Assembly: GCA_030737875.1 (NCBI GenBank)
Contig: CM060910.1
Location: 635,363,303-635,427,302, forward strand
Length of the DNA stretch: 64,000 nucleotides
Source: Allium sativum
Taxonomy: Eukaryota; Streptophyta; Magnoliopsida; Asparagales; Amaryllidaceae
Reading direction: 5' to 3'
Notes under the pieces: model-generated
What the model was told of the DNA's origin: nothing
The model's database searches: none
What the model saw: only the letters and a program-made list of their open reading frames with translations
Shown: positions 1 through 11,136 of the stretch, one piece after another
Layout of the letters: every line of letters starts with the position of its first letter
Numbering within the stretch: position 1 is the first letter of the stretch
Made by a program: the position numbers and the translations under genes

Positions 1-793
1 AATTTTAACAATAAATATATAAGGTATATGTCGACATAGGGGTAATGACATGTTGATATATAACTGTCATTTTTTGAATTTTCAAAGGAAGTGTCTTTTC
101 ACTATTTGTAATGTTCCAGAAGCGTTGCAACCATTGGGACATTATGAAAAGGGGCTGATTTCGGATTTTTTTATCATTAGTTCTTCTCCTCTTCATCCTT
201 TTACTTACCACAATTAAAATTCTTAAAATTATTGATTTCTACACTTATCCTCTGCCGATTTTCGCAAAATTGGTATCATTCTTCTTCTCTTTTCATTCTC
301 TATCTTCTACTCTCTGTTTGAAGTGCTAACTGAAGAGTTCTAGGGCTATTGTAATTGTTTGGGAATTTTTTGGGAAAGAGTGTGTTCCTTATAGCCTTGA
401 AATCAAGGAAAGGGAGCGGTGCTAACCATGTAACCGTGAAATGAAGGGTGGTGGAATCGGTGTTAACCTTATAGTCGTAAAATCAAGGGTGTTGTACTTG
501 GTTATTGATAATAATAGAACTCTGCGCAATCCAGCGTTGCATGGGACTGGACGTAGGAGTAATCCGAACCAGTATAAAATCTAGTGTGTTTTCTTTTCTG
601 CATTTTATATTTACTTATATCTGTGTCTGTGATTGTTTCTGTGTTCATGATCATTTCCGGTGTGATAACTAGTGTGTAATTCATATAGTTATTCTAGAAT
701 GTTTAGATTTTTCATAGTTTCTTTAAAACACAATTTACCTCCCCCCATCTAGTGTTAGTTTATCCTTAAGATCCGCATTCCGTATCTTTAACA
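1..793 (+). repeat. Ty1/copia LTR, 3' portion (window edge)
   Basis: This stretch aligns over its length with the solo LTR at 47915-49285: the GTCGACAT block, the TATA-like tract near 150, the repeated 'gtagccgaaatcaagg' cluster at about 370-500 and the 'gcgcaatccagcgtt' block all recur in the same order. It ends at ...ATCTTTAACA (793), matching ...GTTCCCTAACA at the end of the solo LTR. The 5' part lies outside the window, so it cannot be told whether this is a solo LTR or part of a larger element. No PBS-like sequence follows 793, so it is more likely a 3' LTR or a solo LTR. The 60-aa-class reading frames inside are not genes. Confidence 0.8.
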
Positions 794-912
794 ATTTACA
801 CTACTTTTGGACTTTTTCGATAGTTTTGGATTTCTTGGACATTTCCTTGAACATTTACACCGCTTTTGGACTGTTTTGGATAGTTTTGAATTTCTTGGGC
901 ATTGAAGCAACT
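794..912. repeat. Tandem dimer, about 59-bp unit
   Basis: Two adjacent copies (794-852 and 853-about 911) begin ATTTACAC and share the order 'cttttggact', 'gatagttttg', 'tttcttgg'. A short GAA run follows at 954-970. The block to 1321 shows no gene. Near 1088-1135 a piece resembles the 'ggatgtag...ccgaacca...tataaa...tgtgttct' block of copia LTRs, suggesting an old LTR scrap. Confidence 0.5.
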
Positions 913-1321
913 TTTTGGACATTATTGACCAAGTCAACATATTTTTCATCCAACGAAGAAGAAGAAGAAGAGCATTTTGGTCAAAGTGTAGATTTAACAA
1001 ACATTTTGTTGATTTATTGTAACGCCTTATACACAAATATTGTCTGAGTTTAAGCAGCAATTGTACAATGAATGATTACTATAAAGTGGATGTAGTCATT
1101 AGTGCCGAACCACTATAAAAAGATGTGTTCTCCCTACATTTCATTACTTTAGATTTGGATTACTATGTTTTCATTAAACATATACTCGAGCGTTGGCATG
1201 CATTGAATAGATGATAATTTCCCACGTCAACAGGCTGCATGTGGAAAATGGTTGAGTATAAATATGACAACGGTTAACGTTAAAAAGCTTGAATATTGCC
1301 ATAACAACAGAATCAAATTAC

Positions 1322-2563
1322 CTCTTTAACTTTATCATAACTATCTAATTCTGCAGCATTGATAATGGAATTTCTTGCAATGTTAGGGCCAAGCATAGTC
1401 TATGGAGCACACACTCCTTCCTGTGTAGCAGATAGTTGTCCAGAAAATGTTCAAAATTGCAAAAAGGAAATAACTGATTAGTTGAATTCAAAGTAGAACC
1501 TGTTTGATTATGGTAAAGTAAACATTAAGTGATCCTGGATAATGTCTTGCAATACCAAGTGAAAGCTTCCCTTCAACTTGAAGTTGTATTTTCACTATAT
1601 CGGTTGGGTTAGCAATAATAATGCCAATTGCACCTATTTGTATAACAGAACAAAATAATTGATTGGTTCAAGATATAAACATAAATAAGTAGATATAAAA
1701 ACAAACGAAATTTAATTAAGTATACAGTATGTACACGGTTACCAGTTGTCAACTCAGCAAGTATTTTCTTAGTTATAGGGACTTCTCTAACAAAATTATC
1801 ATCAACATATAATTTTTTAAACGGCAAATTAAATGAATACAATTAAATATTAAAGCATGCTAGCAATGTAATTTATCCTAAACTCTTATGCACATGTTAT
1901 AAAATTACAGGTTTGCATAAGCCATATGCAGTTAAATCCCCACTATAGCCATAGCGCTCTACAGCCGCTACACAATTTCAATTTAGCGCTGATGAACAGT
2001 AGTTCTAGTATAAGCCCCGCTATTTTCTGCTGCACCTGCTAAATCAATGTTATTTATCACCCGTTTTAGCAATATTAACATGCAAAGAATGATCTGACAA
2101 GTTCTTTTTTAAAATAAATCAAAAACGCTAATGTAAAGAGCTAATTTTAAGTCATAAGTGCCTTATATAAGATAGAAATCTATAGTAATCCTCGAATCTA
2201 ATGTTCATAACAATGATATTCTTTGGTTTTGTTATATAGTATTAATTAATATTCGTTTCTTCTACACAAATGATGTGAGAATGATAATTAATTAATTTTA
2301 ATTTTATATTTTTACATTTAATTAACATTTTTGCACCTTCGCTATATCCCGCAATTTCCCCATTTCGTAGACTTCCATTAATGAATTGACGACGTAATCC
2401 AGGTACAATTCCTTTCCACAGCGCTGCTAAACTTTCTTCTCTAACTACTGTACTAATAGTTCCAAGCATCCCCATATTTCGGGACAAAATTTACATCTTT
2501 GCTCACGACTTTCTTCTAGAGCTGAAGCCTTACCTTGGCAGTGTCTAAAGGAAGGGTGCATAT
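1322..2563 (-). pseudogene. Mitochondrial uncoupling-protein-type carrier, gene fragment with introns
   Basis: Four exons can be read on the minus strand. They are about 2370-2563 (ICTLPLDTAK, then a run ending LWKGIVPGLRRQ), 1743-about 1826 (KKLYVDDNF...KKILAELTTG), 1500-1633 (AIGIIIANPTDIVKIQLQ) and 1322-1420 (LGPNIARNSIINAAEL). Order and content match plant UCP1-type members of the mitochondrial carrier family, including the P-x-D-x-x-[KR] signature in PLDTAK and PTDIVK. GT/AG junctions survive at most borders, for example after KKILAELTTG and before EGVC. The copy is dead: TAG replaces a Gln codon after VRLQL, a base is lost before GMLGT, and TAG replaces Trp in the last exon. N-terminal and C-terminal exons are missing. 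Retained introns rule out a processed copy; capture by a DNA transposon or segmental duplication is likelier. Confidence 0.85.
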
Positions 2564-3363
2564 CTGTACAAATGAAAACAAAGCAATGGAATTTACATCG
2601 TCTTTTTCTTCAAAATAATTAGGATTAACAGGATGATCTTTTCTACCAACAATCAACCGGATACTTTGAGCTTCTTTAAATGGCTATAGAGGAGTTTGTC
2701 AACGACTATTATGACAGAGACTTTACAATAGTGCATCTTTAATTTCATTTTATTACCCTTTTTGGGAAGCAAGTGCATGTTATCATATTATTATTACATT
2801 CTCGAGATGAGTTACATAAACGTGAAAGGTGGAATGGGATAATGACCATAAAACGGCAAACATAAAAGATATGTTAACAGAGAGTTCGAATGCACACTCA
2901 AATACAAACCAAAAAATGAAAATAAAATAAAGTAACATAAAATATGAGATATTTACGTGGTTCGTAGAATTAGACAACATATCAGCTGAAATTGATATAA
3001 TCATACATGATTTTGGAGCTCTCAACAAGGAGCACTCACATGAATCTTAACTTGATATACCTACAACACAATCAAATGAAAGAACCAGGGAACAAACCTT
3101 GAGGGATGTAAAACAGTATCACAATATGCATTTAAATTATTTTTCTTTTCCCCTTTTTTAATTGAAAATAAGTCATTGCGATTCAACATCAAACCTATCC
3201 ATTCTGTTTCGATTTGTTCTGCTCATATTTGGTGCTACATTTTCCCAAGCCAAAATCAATTGAAAAAACAGACCTTTCCTCCATTAACTTAAACAAGTTG
3301 ATATTTGTGAAAACAAATTACCAATGCTATATCACCAGAAAAACATAACAAGAAAAAAATTAC
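2564..3363. other. No assigned gene; one exon-like stretch
   Basis: On the minus strand about 2597-2685 reads openly as KEAQSIRLIVGRKDHPVNP... and ends at GACGAT|GTAAAT, which looks like a splice donor. I do not recognise the protein. The rest is AT-rich with no supported feature. Confidence 0.3.
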
Positions 3364-3422
3364 CTTATATTTGTGATACCGGTCAGCCGCTATGTCACCA
3401 GTGCTATTGCCTAAGGTAAAAC
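3364..3422 (-). pseudogene. GH1 beta-glucosidase, single-exon fragment
   Basis: A 59-nt minus-strand exon bounded by ...TTGACAG|G and ATATAAG|GTAATT reads FTLGNSTGDIAADRYHKYK. The string STGDIAAD-x-YHKYK is the N-terminal hallmark of plant family 1 glycoside hydrolases, where it is usually followed by EDVKLM. GH1 enzymes release glucose from beta-glucosides, usually in the apoplast, vacuole or plastid. I could not find the following exon with the catalytic glutamates, so this is an isolated fragment. It lies on the same strand as the uncoupling-protein and acidic-exon fragments around it, suggesting that the set was assembled together. Confidence 0.7.
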
Positions 3423-4547
3423 CTGTCAAGGCATAAAGAAAACTAACAAACTATGCAATATATTACCATTAGAGAAATCTCCTCTTTCTCCTTAGAGTTT
3501 TCTACCAAATTTAAACAAAAATAAGTTGCTTTTTCAATAAAAGATCTAAAGAACCAACAAAAAAAAAGGACAACAGTACTACTCTGATATTTTACCTTTC
3601 TCATTTTAAGGCTTAACCAGAACTCTAGCATCACAAACAAAATGAGGATTACCTTTTGCTAAAATCAGCTTAGCAATTTCTAGATACAAAGCTGTCACAA
3701 AGCCAAACATCCTCTTCTACTGATATGGACTTCTAATATATTGAATAGGTTTGTATATGCTGCATAATCAAGAAAATATAAGAATTTTGTCTCAATTCTA
3801 ATAAAAACCTTTGTATACTGAATAATCTATAGAAAATGGCCAACCAAAGCTGCATTTTGCTAGTAGAATTTTCAATTTCCATTAATGTTGACTATGAATG
3901 CTATAACTTGTGTGTTAATTATTAATAGATTAACATAATACCAAAAAGTTAGATTTTAAAATTTAACGTTTACAAAGATTAAATACATTAAAAAAATAGT
4001 TACTTGGAAATGAGGCATAGTACCACAAAGATACGAGTGATGTACTGACTTGAGAGTTGGGCAATAGTCCATAAAGCAACAAAACAATATCAAAAGCAAT
4101 GTACTCCAAGCTAAAATGGTAAGAAATAAAAATAAGATGTTATGATATGTATCACCATGTACAAAACATGTAAAATAAATATTATTAGGAAGATCAAACT
4201 AACCAAACCATAATGGCAGATAGTATAACCAACTTCAAATTAAGCCACATATATTGAAAAGCCTCCCATGAAAGTCCATTCCAAGGGTATTTAAATTTAT
4301 CTAAATTTCTAATTTAGATGACCAACATAACCAAATATTTTTCTATACTTGGAAAAGAAAAGGAATAAAAATTCCTAGGTATAAAAGCCCCTATAGGTCT
4401 CTGTGAATGTAGAGATATCAATTTATGAGAACAAGTTCTGCCTTGGTCCTTGGAAAAAGTTGCAACAATTACACATAACAACTGTTGAATGTTACCATAA
4501 TAAGATATAGTATAATTTGTAATTCATAATTAGACAGATTTTCCTAC
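3423..4547. other. No assigned gene
   Basis: AT-rich sequence. A possible minus-strand exon at about 3653-3719 ([20 protein letters not shown], donor GTAATC) is suggestive only. Nothing else is supported. Confidence 0.3.
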
Positions 4548-4918
4548 CATTTTCATCCTCGGCATTGAAAATCTTGACATTTGAGGCTTCTCCTCTTCAT
4601 CACTTTCTTCGCTATCTGATATTATTACTGATTATATTCCTTTCATATTGTCTGCATCTTTCTCATCATTTTTTGTGTTGGATTCACATTGCTCTGAGAT
4701 TAAAGAACTTAGAGGTCGGTTATAAGGTACTATAGTTGTCCTTTGGTGATGCCAGATATGGTTAGTTTCCAAATTTTCGTTTTGTTCGTATATGTCATCG
4801 GGTATTTTTGATTTTAGTGATAGCATTTCTCCAGATAACCTAAGGCTTCTCCAACTACTGTCCATACCATTGTTGCTATTTCCTTCCATGGTTTCCTTCT
4901 TAGGTTCAATATCCATCT
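4548..4918 (-). pseudogene. Unrecognised acidic exon (gene fragment)
   Basis: A long minus-strand stretch begins after TTTCAAG with an ATG (MDIEPKKETMEG) and reads openly for about 100 codons. It then meets one TAA and continues in the same frame as SVIISDSEESDEEEKPQM up to AAAATG|GTAGGA, a plausible donor. Composition is hydrophilic, Ser/Glu/Asp-rich and without membrane segments, as in disordered regions of nuclear proteins. I cannot name the family. The single stop, the flanking splice-like signals and the same-strand neighbours (beta-glucosidase and carrier fragments) suggest a captured exon, not a working gene. Confidence 0.45.
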
Positions 4919-7087
4919 CTTGAAATAGGATAAGAAACATATATCAAGTTAATGTTAGAATTACTCTCCACACTTAGTTGCTATTTAGGGTTCCAATTTT
5001 TTTTAATAACAGGGCTATGTAAACATCGTTTTGAAGGACCCCCAACGTTAGAACATGTAAACAAAATTGCGTCTTATTAGAATTTACTGTTTACCTTTTT
5101 TTATTGCTTTATGTGTTATATTAAAAAACACGGCAAAGTACAAATAAATAAGCAGATAATTACCAAGTATGGCACTTCATCAGAAGACCAGCACGAATTG
5201 CACCATCCCGTATCCTTGCCATTAGCATATTTTCCAGTCTAAGCACGAGCCTTCAAATCAAAAGCTTGTCGACTGTAATTGTACTCTCTACTGTAAAATC
5301 GAGAAAGAGAAAACACATGAGCAAAGTTAATATTTTAGAAAGAGAAAACATATGAGCAAAGTTAATTTGTTGTGGGACATAATTTCTCCGTGTTCCCATT
5401 TTCATTGTAAAATATATACACACAAAACAAAAAATACACTAAATTGTATTTACATCGATTTTGAAATTACTTCACAGGAAAGTACTTGCCTAAAGGTGGA
5501 TTGATCAGGGATGAAAGATATTTGGTTAGACTAAAATTTGGAACGATAAACAAATTTAACATAATACACAGTTCTTGACAAACAAGAATTCGTTCAGCAT
5601 TAACTACAAGAACACGAATTTTAGTTTTTTGAGCAATAGCATAGATATTGGTAGTAAAATTTGAATACTTTGAACGATAAACGATTTTTCGCACAGGAAA
5701 GGATAAAATGCCGTAGTAAAATTTCAAAAAGCAGCATTAATCAAACATAGGCTTTTTAATTTTTTGGGCAATAACATATAAATCAGATTTTGGTATCCAT
5801 GGTGCATAAAAGTTTTTATGATTGCAAAATCAGCACCAACTTCTGATTGACTATTGAGGTGCAAACCTAAAAAATATTGATGAAAGGAGAAATCGGAGAT
5901 TAGGGTTTCAGACATCATTGAGTTGAATACTGAGGAGCGAACTATTGTAGTGGAGATGAAAGACTGCAAAGATCTGAGATGGAGTTGAATATTGAGATAA
6001 AATTGGAAGGGGATACGAAAATGATTGTATTTTGCAGAGGGAGATATGGGTTAATTGTTATTTTGGAGGCAGGATGAAAAATTTGGAGCGAACAGCATTA
6101 CACAACACTGTATAGAGAAAATTGAGTTAAAAAAATGTTTAACCATAAATAATAACGCATTAGAATAACGCATTATTAAGTGGCATTATTAATAACATTT
6201 TGTTGTTGTGTTTAGTTAATTTTTTAATTTTAAAATATTAAAATTCCAAACCAATAAAATGCTCAATTATTTATGAAAGCTGATTTATGGTAGAACTTGA
6301 AAACCCCAGATTTTGTCTTCTAATTTCAAAAAAGGAAAAATGGGGGAAGAGAGAGGGAAGGGGCAGTATACAAATTAATGTAAGTAATGAAATGAAATAG
6401 ATAGATATCCCATAATTGTTTAAGTATGATATGGGTTATGCTTTAAAGCTCATCTAAATACAGTATTGTCGTTTTGTTTTTAATTTGAAAAGAATCCCCA
6501 GTTTATTACAATGAACAATAATTCCCAACATATTTTGTTGAATCATAAATAAACTTATGAATTACTTACCAAACTGAAAATTTACAACTCTAGAGATTAT
6601 GGAAACCTTTGTTTTTCCTTATAATGTAAAGTTCTCTAAATCTTATAAATAAGTCAAAGCGCTATATTTTCAAAATAATTGGTTTGTAACACTCATTTTA
6701 AAGTAAAGAAAGAATTTACAAGGTGAAAATCCCCACATTCTATAGATTTATAATTGACCACAATTAACTAAAATATCGATAATATTTAAATTAAAATTTG
6801 ATAGTTTGGAAATATTAATATTCTGAATTAGATAATTATGTTGAATTAATCGAGCCAATTTATTTTATGAAGGAATCAAAATTCCAAACTAATAATTTAA
6901 ATTTCCTTAAACCATTATTTAGTTTATTTGACTCAAAAATCCGCTTGTTACACCATTTGTACGGAGTTTGATGTATTATGACCTTTTGTATTGGTATTCA
7001 TTTATCAATTATATCTACAAGTACTATCTCTTTTTTTGGCAAGTCCAATCAATTTAGTGGACCACCCATTTTTATTAAAACAAACAA
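4919..7087. other. No assigned gene; weak coding-like stretches
   Basis: Minus-strand reading frames at 5467-5969 are open over about 80 codons each and share a short internal similarity (around 5640-5700 and 5760-5830), but match no family I know. A minus-strand exon-like piece at about 5164-5275 ends at a GTAATT donor. 6100-7087 is AT-rich with short direct repeats (AATAACGCATTA twice near 6150) and no gene. Confidence 0.35.
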
Positions 7088-7095
7088 TAAAAATT

Positions 7096-8139
7096 GTGTG
7101 CTGCTATTCACACCCACCTTTAGACTACTAGCTACCTATACTAAAGGCCACCTCTTTTTTGTGCCTCTATACTTCTTTACACTACCTAAATTATTCAATT
7201 TCTAATCGGCTACCACCTCTGCCTTTAATTCTTCATCGTTCCAAAAAAAAAGTCTTCTTCCTAAAAATTTCTCTATCGCTCTACAAGCTTGAAGATTTCC
7301 CTAAATTATCAACGCAATTTCAAGCACCAATCAGCTGATTAACACCATTGAATCACTCTACAACAGCATTCAACTTTTTCCTTATTGTTTTACACCATCG
7401 AATCAGCGCGTTCTGCGAATCAAATACTTGAAATCACATCGTTTAACAAAAAAAATAACATACTTCCAGTTTTACATGAATAATAGTGATTGTAAATTAA
7501 GTACAATCTACATACTTCATCAATTGTAAAATGATCTGTCAAATAAACTTTTGTGTCTTCAACGGCATTTGACCGATCACCTTGTGGCCTATTGTTATCA
7601 TCCACGTAGTTATCAAGTTTATTGTAAATCACATTATCTTCCTACAAAAATCAAATAAAAATAATTAAAATGATTTTTTTTTATAAATTTTGACATATAA
7701 ATTGTTGTTATATGAAGAAAACCCTAAAATTCAATAACTTACAATGTCATTCTTTTTTACAACGTCATCGAAACTAATGTCTTCCAAACTCGAAGTAGAG
7801 AGAAGGGTGAAAGAAAGCTCCTACAAAAATTAATACAAAACCCTTAAATAAAATTCTATAACAACAGAACAGATTATGCAGCATGATATACAAAACTAAC
7901 CTCTTTTTTGTCTCTATCTTCCATCCTCTACTCAGCCAATTTTTTTTTCTTATGGTTTAGGGTTTGATATCTGATAATTTACGTTGTTTGAGAAGAGAAG
8001 AGAAGAGAAGAGACAGTACGGCTATATTGACTGAGTGAAAAGAAATAAAGTGGTGGTAGGAAGTAAGTCAAAAATAATACAATCTATTAATTTTTTAAAG
8101 GTGGTCAGTAGTCTAAATAGAGTGTGAATAGCAGCACAC
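7096..8139 (-). mobile_element. Complete TIR DNA transposon, 1044 bp, 8-bp TSD
   Basis: The ends are a perfect 18-bp inverted repeat, GTGTGCTGCTATTCACAC at 7096-7113 and its complement at 8122-8139, with weaker pairing continuing inward ('tttagactact'). Both sides carry the identical octamer TAAAAATT (7088-7095 and 8140-8147), a target duplication. Eight bases fits hAT or some Mutator-like elements; the termini do not start CAG as many hAT elements do, so the superfamily is left open. The interior carries a possible small spliced gene on the minus strand with a GAGAA repeat (about 7990-8014) upstream of it. No transposase catalytic domain is visible, so it is non-autonomous. Confidence 0.85.
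7353..7924 (-). CDS. Predicted four-exon 95-aa protein inside the TIR transposon
   Basis: Exons by inspection are 7901-7924 (starts ATG, MEDRDKKE), 7743-7820 (ELSFTLLSTS...KKNDI), 7516-7641 (EDNVIYNKLD...HFTIDE) and 7353-7412 (NALIRWCKTIRKKLNAVVE, stop TGA). All three introns are phase 0 with GT donors (GTTAGT, GTAAGT, GTATGT) and AG acceptors (two read TTTTTGTAG). The conceptual product is 95 aa, acidic at the N-terminus and basic at the C-terminus, with no signal peptide or membrane segment. I do not recognise it. It could be the 5' end of a transposase gene truncated by internal deletion, a captured host gene start, or a chance structure. Three clean in-phase introns argue against pure chance, but expression is untested. 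Confidence 0.45.
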
Positions 8140-8299
8140 TAAAAATTTAAGTATAGGAGAAAAACAGATTGCCTAACTACTAGATTCTAGTTTTGAAGTA
8201 CCAAAACACTGTAAAAGTAAAGAACATGAGCTTGGAAAATGTACCAAGACTACTATGTGACATGACTAGTCTTCTTCAGCATAAGAATATCCTCTAAAT

Positions 8300-8946
8300 T
8301 CATCCGAACATGCAGGCCCAACGACATGGATTAAATCAGAGAACATGGATATAAAGGACGAAACATATCCAATGGTATTCAGACCATACATGTATTTCCT
8401 ATCCCACAATGGATCAGCTATCAGCACAAAGTTCCTCAGACCATACTAATCAAAAGGAAAAAGAATAATCTCACCCTCAACGACTTAGGTTATGAGACAC
8501 CTATCTTCACTTTCTGACCTGATATATTTGAAGAAAACATGAAACTGTGGAGAATACTTCGTCTCGGTAGGCACATGATGCTAATAATTATCAAAAATGT
8601 CCCGAAATAGGGAAGGAAGCACTGGAGGCCTCAAATCACAAAGGCCAGATTGACGGAAGTTACTTGCTCAGAAGTATCCAAAGGCTCAACACCAGGATCA
8701 ATAAGTGAATTTCCGGCTTAGGATTATCATCCTTATTAGCAGCAACAGAGCTAGATAAAATGGAAGTAGCAGTGACAATGGGCGTAACACAAGGGGTGGG
8801 TGGAACCTTCAAAATCCACACTCTAAGAGGTGGAAGTAACCGAGGAAGCTAAATAAAAATTGGGGAATTACTAACAAGCTTAAAACCTACAGCAAAGTGA
8901 CCAAAAGAGTTGCAAGTAAGGAATATATCATGCTTCTAGTCGTATG
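8300..8946 (-). pseudogene. DUF4283/LINE-type protein, C-terminal part (beyond the LTR insertion)
   Basis: This continues, on the minus strand, the reading frame of 11137-11760. Directly after the target duplication CATAC it reads D-stop-K, then a degraded zinc-knuckle segment with C-x-x-FGHF, then a long Pro/Ser-rich open stretch (KVPPTPCVTPIVTATS) and NPKPEIH. In plant LINE-derived DUF4283 proteins the DUF is followed by a CX2CX4HX4C knuckle and a variable linker, as here. Several stops are present. Sequence towards 8300 looks coding but is unassigned. It is a relic of a non-LTR retrotransposon or a domesticated derivative. Confidence 0.5.
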
Positions 8947-9568
8947 TGTTAAATTTAGGTGATACAAAATCACAAATAGTTGGAAAGTAAATATTTGTTT
9001 AATATGGAAATGCATGAATTAATTGATTGCATTTGCATGAGATGGAAAGAAATAAATGTAGGCATTAATTTCTTCCATTTACCCTAAGGAAAAGGATTGA
9101 TTTACTTTCTATGTGTCCACATTTGTTGCTATTGTAATTAGCCTCCATAATTTTATTATCATATGTTGGTAATTTAATTGATAACTCACATAGATTTGCA
9201 CTGGCTATATATTGAGGGGTAGACTTCTTTGTAAACTCATCCTGGCATGGAGCCAGTGATCTCCAATGGTGTCTCTTCTTGTTAAGCCTAATTTGAGGTT
9301 TGGATATGTAAATTTTTATTTTGTAATCTATTGTAATTCTATCATATGGAATAAAATATCTCTCTCTTTTAGACTGGACGTACACTATCTCGATGATAGT
9401 AGAACCATTATAAATATCGTGTGTCTCCTTGATTTCTGTTATAGTTATTTACTATTTGTTTGATGTAATAGAATAATTGCTATCAGAATAGACTGATGTT
9501 CAATTGACAAATCTAGATCTTGTTTATTGTGCTTCTGTATTTGCGCAATCCTCTCTTACAACAGATTA
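8947..9568 (+). repeat. 5' LTR of the 2190-bp element
   Basis: Starts TGTTAAATTTAGG and ends ...ACAGATTA, just before GTATCAGAG. Roughly 90-95% identical by eye to 10517-11136, so the insertion is not very recent. Internal landmarks are 'actggacgtacactatctcg' near 9371 and 'tataaatat' near 9408. Confidence 0.8.
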
Positions 9569-10516
9569 GTATCAGAGAAAGACGATTTGTTTTAAATTAT
9601 GCATCAACTATTTCTACAAAGGTTGGTAGATTCAGTGGTGATTAAGCTATTACTATTTTGGGGGAAAAAAAAGGAGATTTTAGTGGAGAAGATTATGTTG
9701 AGAGAAAAGAATGTTCCGGGCTTGGAACTTTGATGTTGCTTGAGCTTTGGATTCTCACTAAAGTGGAGTTATATGTTAGAACACGGCCTGACCAACCGTA
9801 GAAAACCGCTTGGAGAAATTGCTCAGAGGTGGTAGCGACCAAAGATGAACAGCTGTGGGTGTTAGCGACATTTCCAAGTGTTTGAGGACTCTGTATAACT
9901 TCAAGTTCAGTTGAGAAATGCTCGCATAGTATGAGATTTTTTGTGATAGAGTTTAATGTGTTGAAAAGACCATTGGGTTTAGAAACTGTATCCGATTTAG
10001 CTAATTTTGGTGATGGATTTGACGCCACTCAAACTTATCGACTTGTGATGTCGTCTTGGAGTGTTCAGTTCATAGAGCTGATTTTGGCGGATTTGGTGCC
10101 ATTGTGGTATATCGTTGATTTTGTGATGTTGTCTTAAAGAAGTGTTGCTACATGCAGGTATATGGAAGGATAGAGATTTATTTTGCCTTCAGAGATTTGG
10201 ATTTTGGCTCCGCATTTAAATTGGTGATTAAGAGAATTATTTTGGCCTTAGTGGTATTGAGATTATTTTGGAATCTGCCTTTTTTTCTATATATTTGCAA
10301 TATTTTGCTGGTGGGCAGGGACGTAGTCTGAGCTCGTTAACATGGCGTGATGGGAGGTAGCTTTCCTAGAACCCATTAGGCAAATATTCATTTTTGGTTT
10401 CTATCTCATTGTGAGATTTTTATTTAAGGTCGAGTTCTACTGAAGAGTTTTATGTGTGAAGAGAATTTGATTCGAGATGGGGTATTGAAGATATGTGATT
10501 TTGCATCAAGGTGGAG

Positions 10517-11136
10517 TGTTAAATTTAGGTGATACAAAATCATAAATAGCTGGAAAGTAAATATTTGTTTAATATGTAAATGCATGAATTAATTGATTGC
10601 ATTTGCATGAGATGGAAATAAAAAAATTCAGGCATTAATTTCTTCCATTTACCCCAAGGAAAGGAATTGATTTACTTTCTATGTGTGCACACTTGTTGCT
10701 ATTGTAATTAGCCTCCATTATTTTATTACCATATATTGGTAATTTAATTGATGACTTACATAGATTTGCACTAGCTACATATTGAGGGGTAGACTTTTTT
10801 GTAAATCCACTCTGGCATGGAGACGGTGATCCCCAGTGGTGTCTCTTCTTGTTAAGCCTAGTTTAAGTTTTGGATATGTAAATTCTTATTTTGTAATCCA
10901 TTGTAATTCTCTCATGTGGAATAAAATCTCTCTCTCTTTTGGACTGGACGTACACTATCTCGATGATAGTGGAACTAGTATAAATATTGTGTGTCTCCTT
11001 GTTTCTCTATTATAGTTATTTACTATTTGTTTGATGTAATGGAATAATTGCTATCAGATTAGACTGATGTTTAATTGGAAAATCTAGATCTTGTTTTATG
11101 TGCTTCCGCATTCGCGCAATCTTCTCGCACACATTA
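10517..11136 (+). repeat. 3' LTR of the 2190-bp element
   Basis: Starts TGTTAAATTTAGG directly after the purine tract and ends ...CACATTA before the GTATG duplication. Confidence 0.8.

Larger units (their letters stand above)
8947..11136 (+). mobile_element. Small non-autonomous Ty1/copia-type LTR element, 2190 bp
   Basis: Two direct LTRs (8947-9568 and 10517-11136) flank 948 bp with no gag or pol. A degraded tRNA-Met primer site (TTAGTATCAGAG, 9566-9577) overlaps the end of the left LTR, and a polypurine tract (ATCAAGGTGGAG) directly precedes the right one. The target duplication is GTATG (8942-8946, 11137-11141). Joining the flanks at one copy restores a DUF4283 reading frame, which fixes the borders. 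The LTRs therefore run TG...TA, a rarer terminal pair. The internal region has short open stretches I do not recognise. It must have been moved by proteins from another copia element. Confidence 0.85.

Noticed and set aside
1930..2363. Possible hAT-like MITE with CGCTATAGC-type motifs inside the carrier pseudogene
   Set aside because: The motifs near 1940-2030 and 2340-2360 are suggestive, but I could not define inverted ends or a target duplication.
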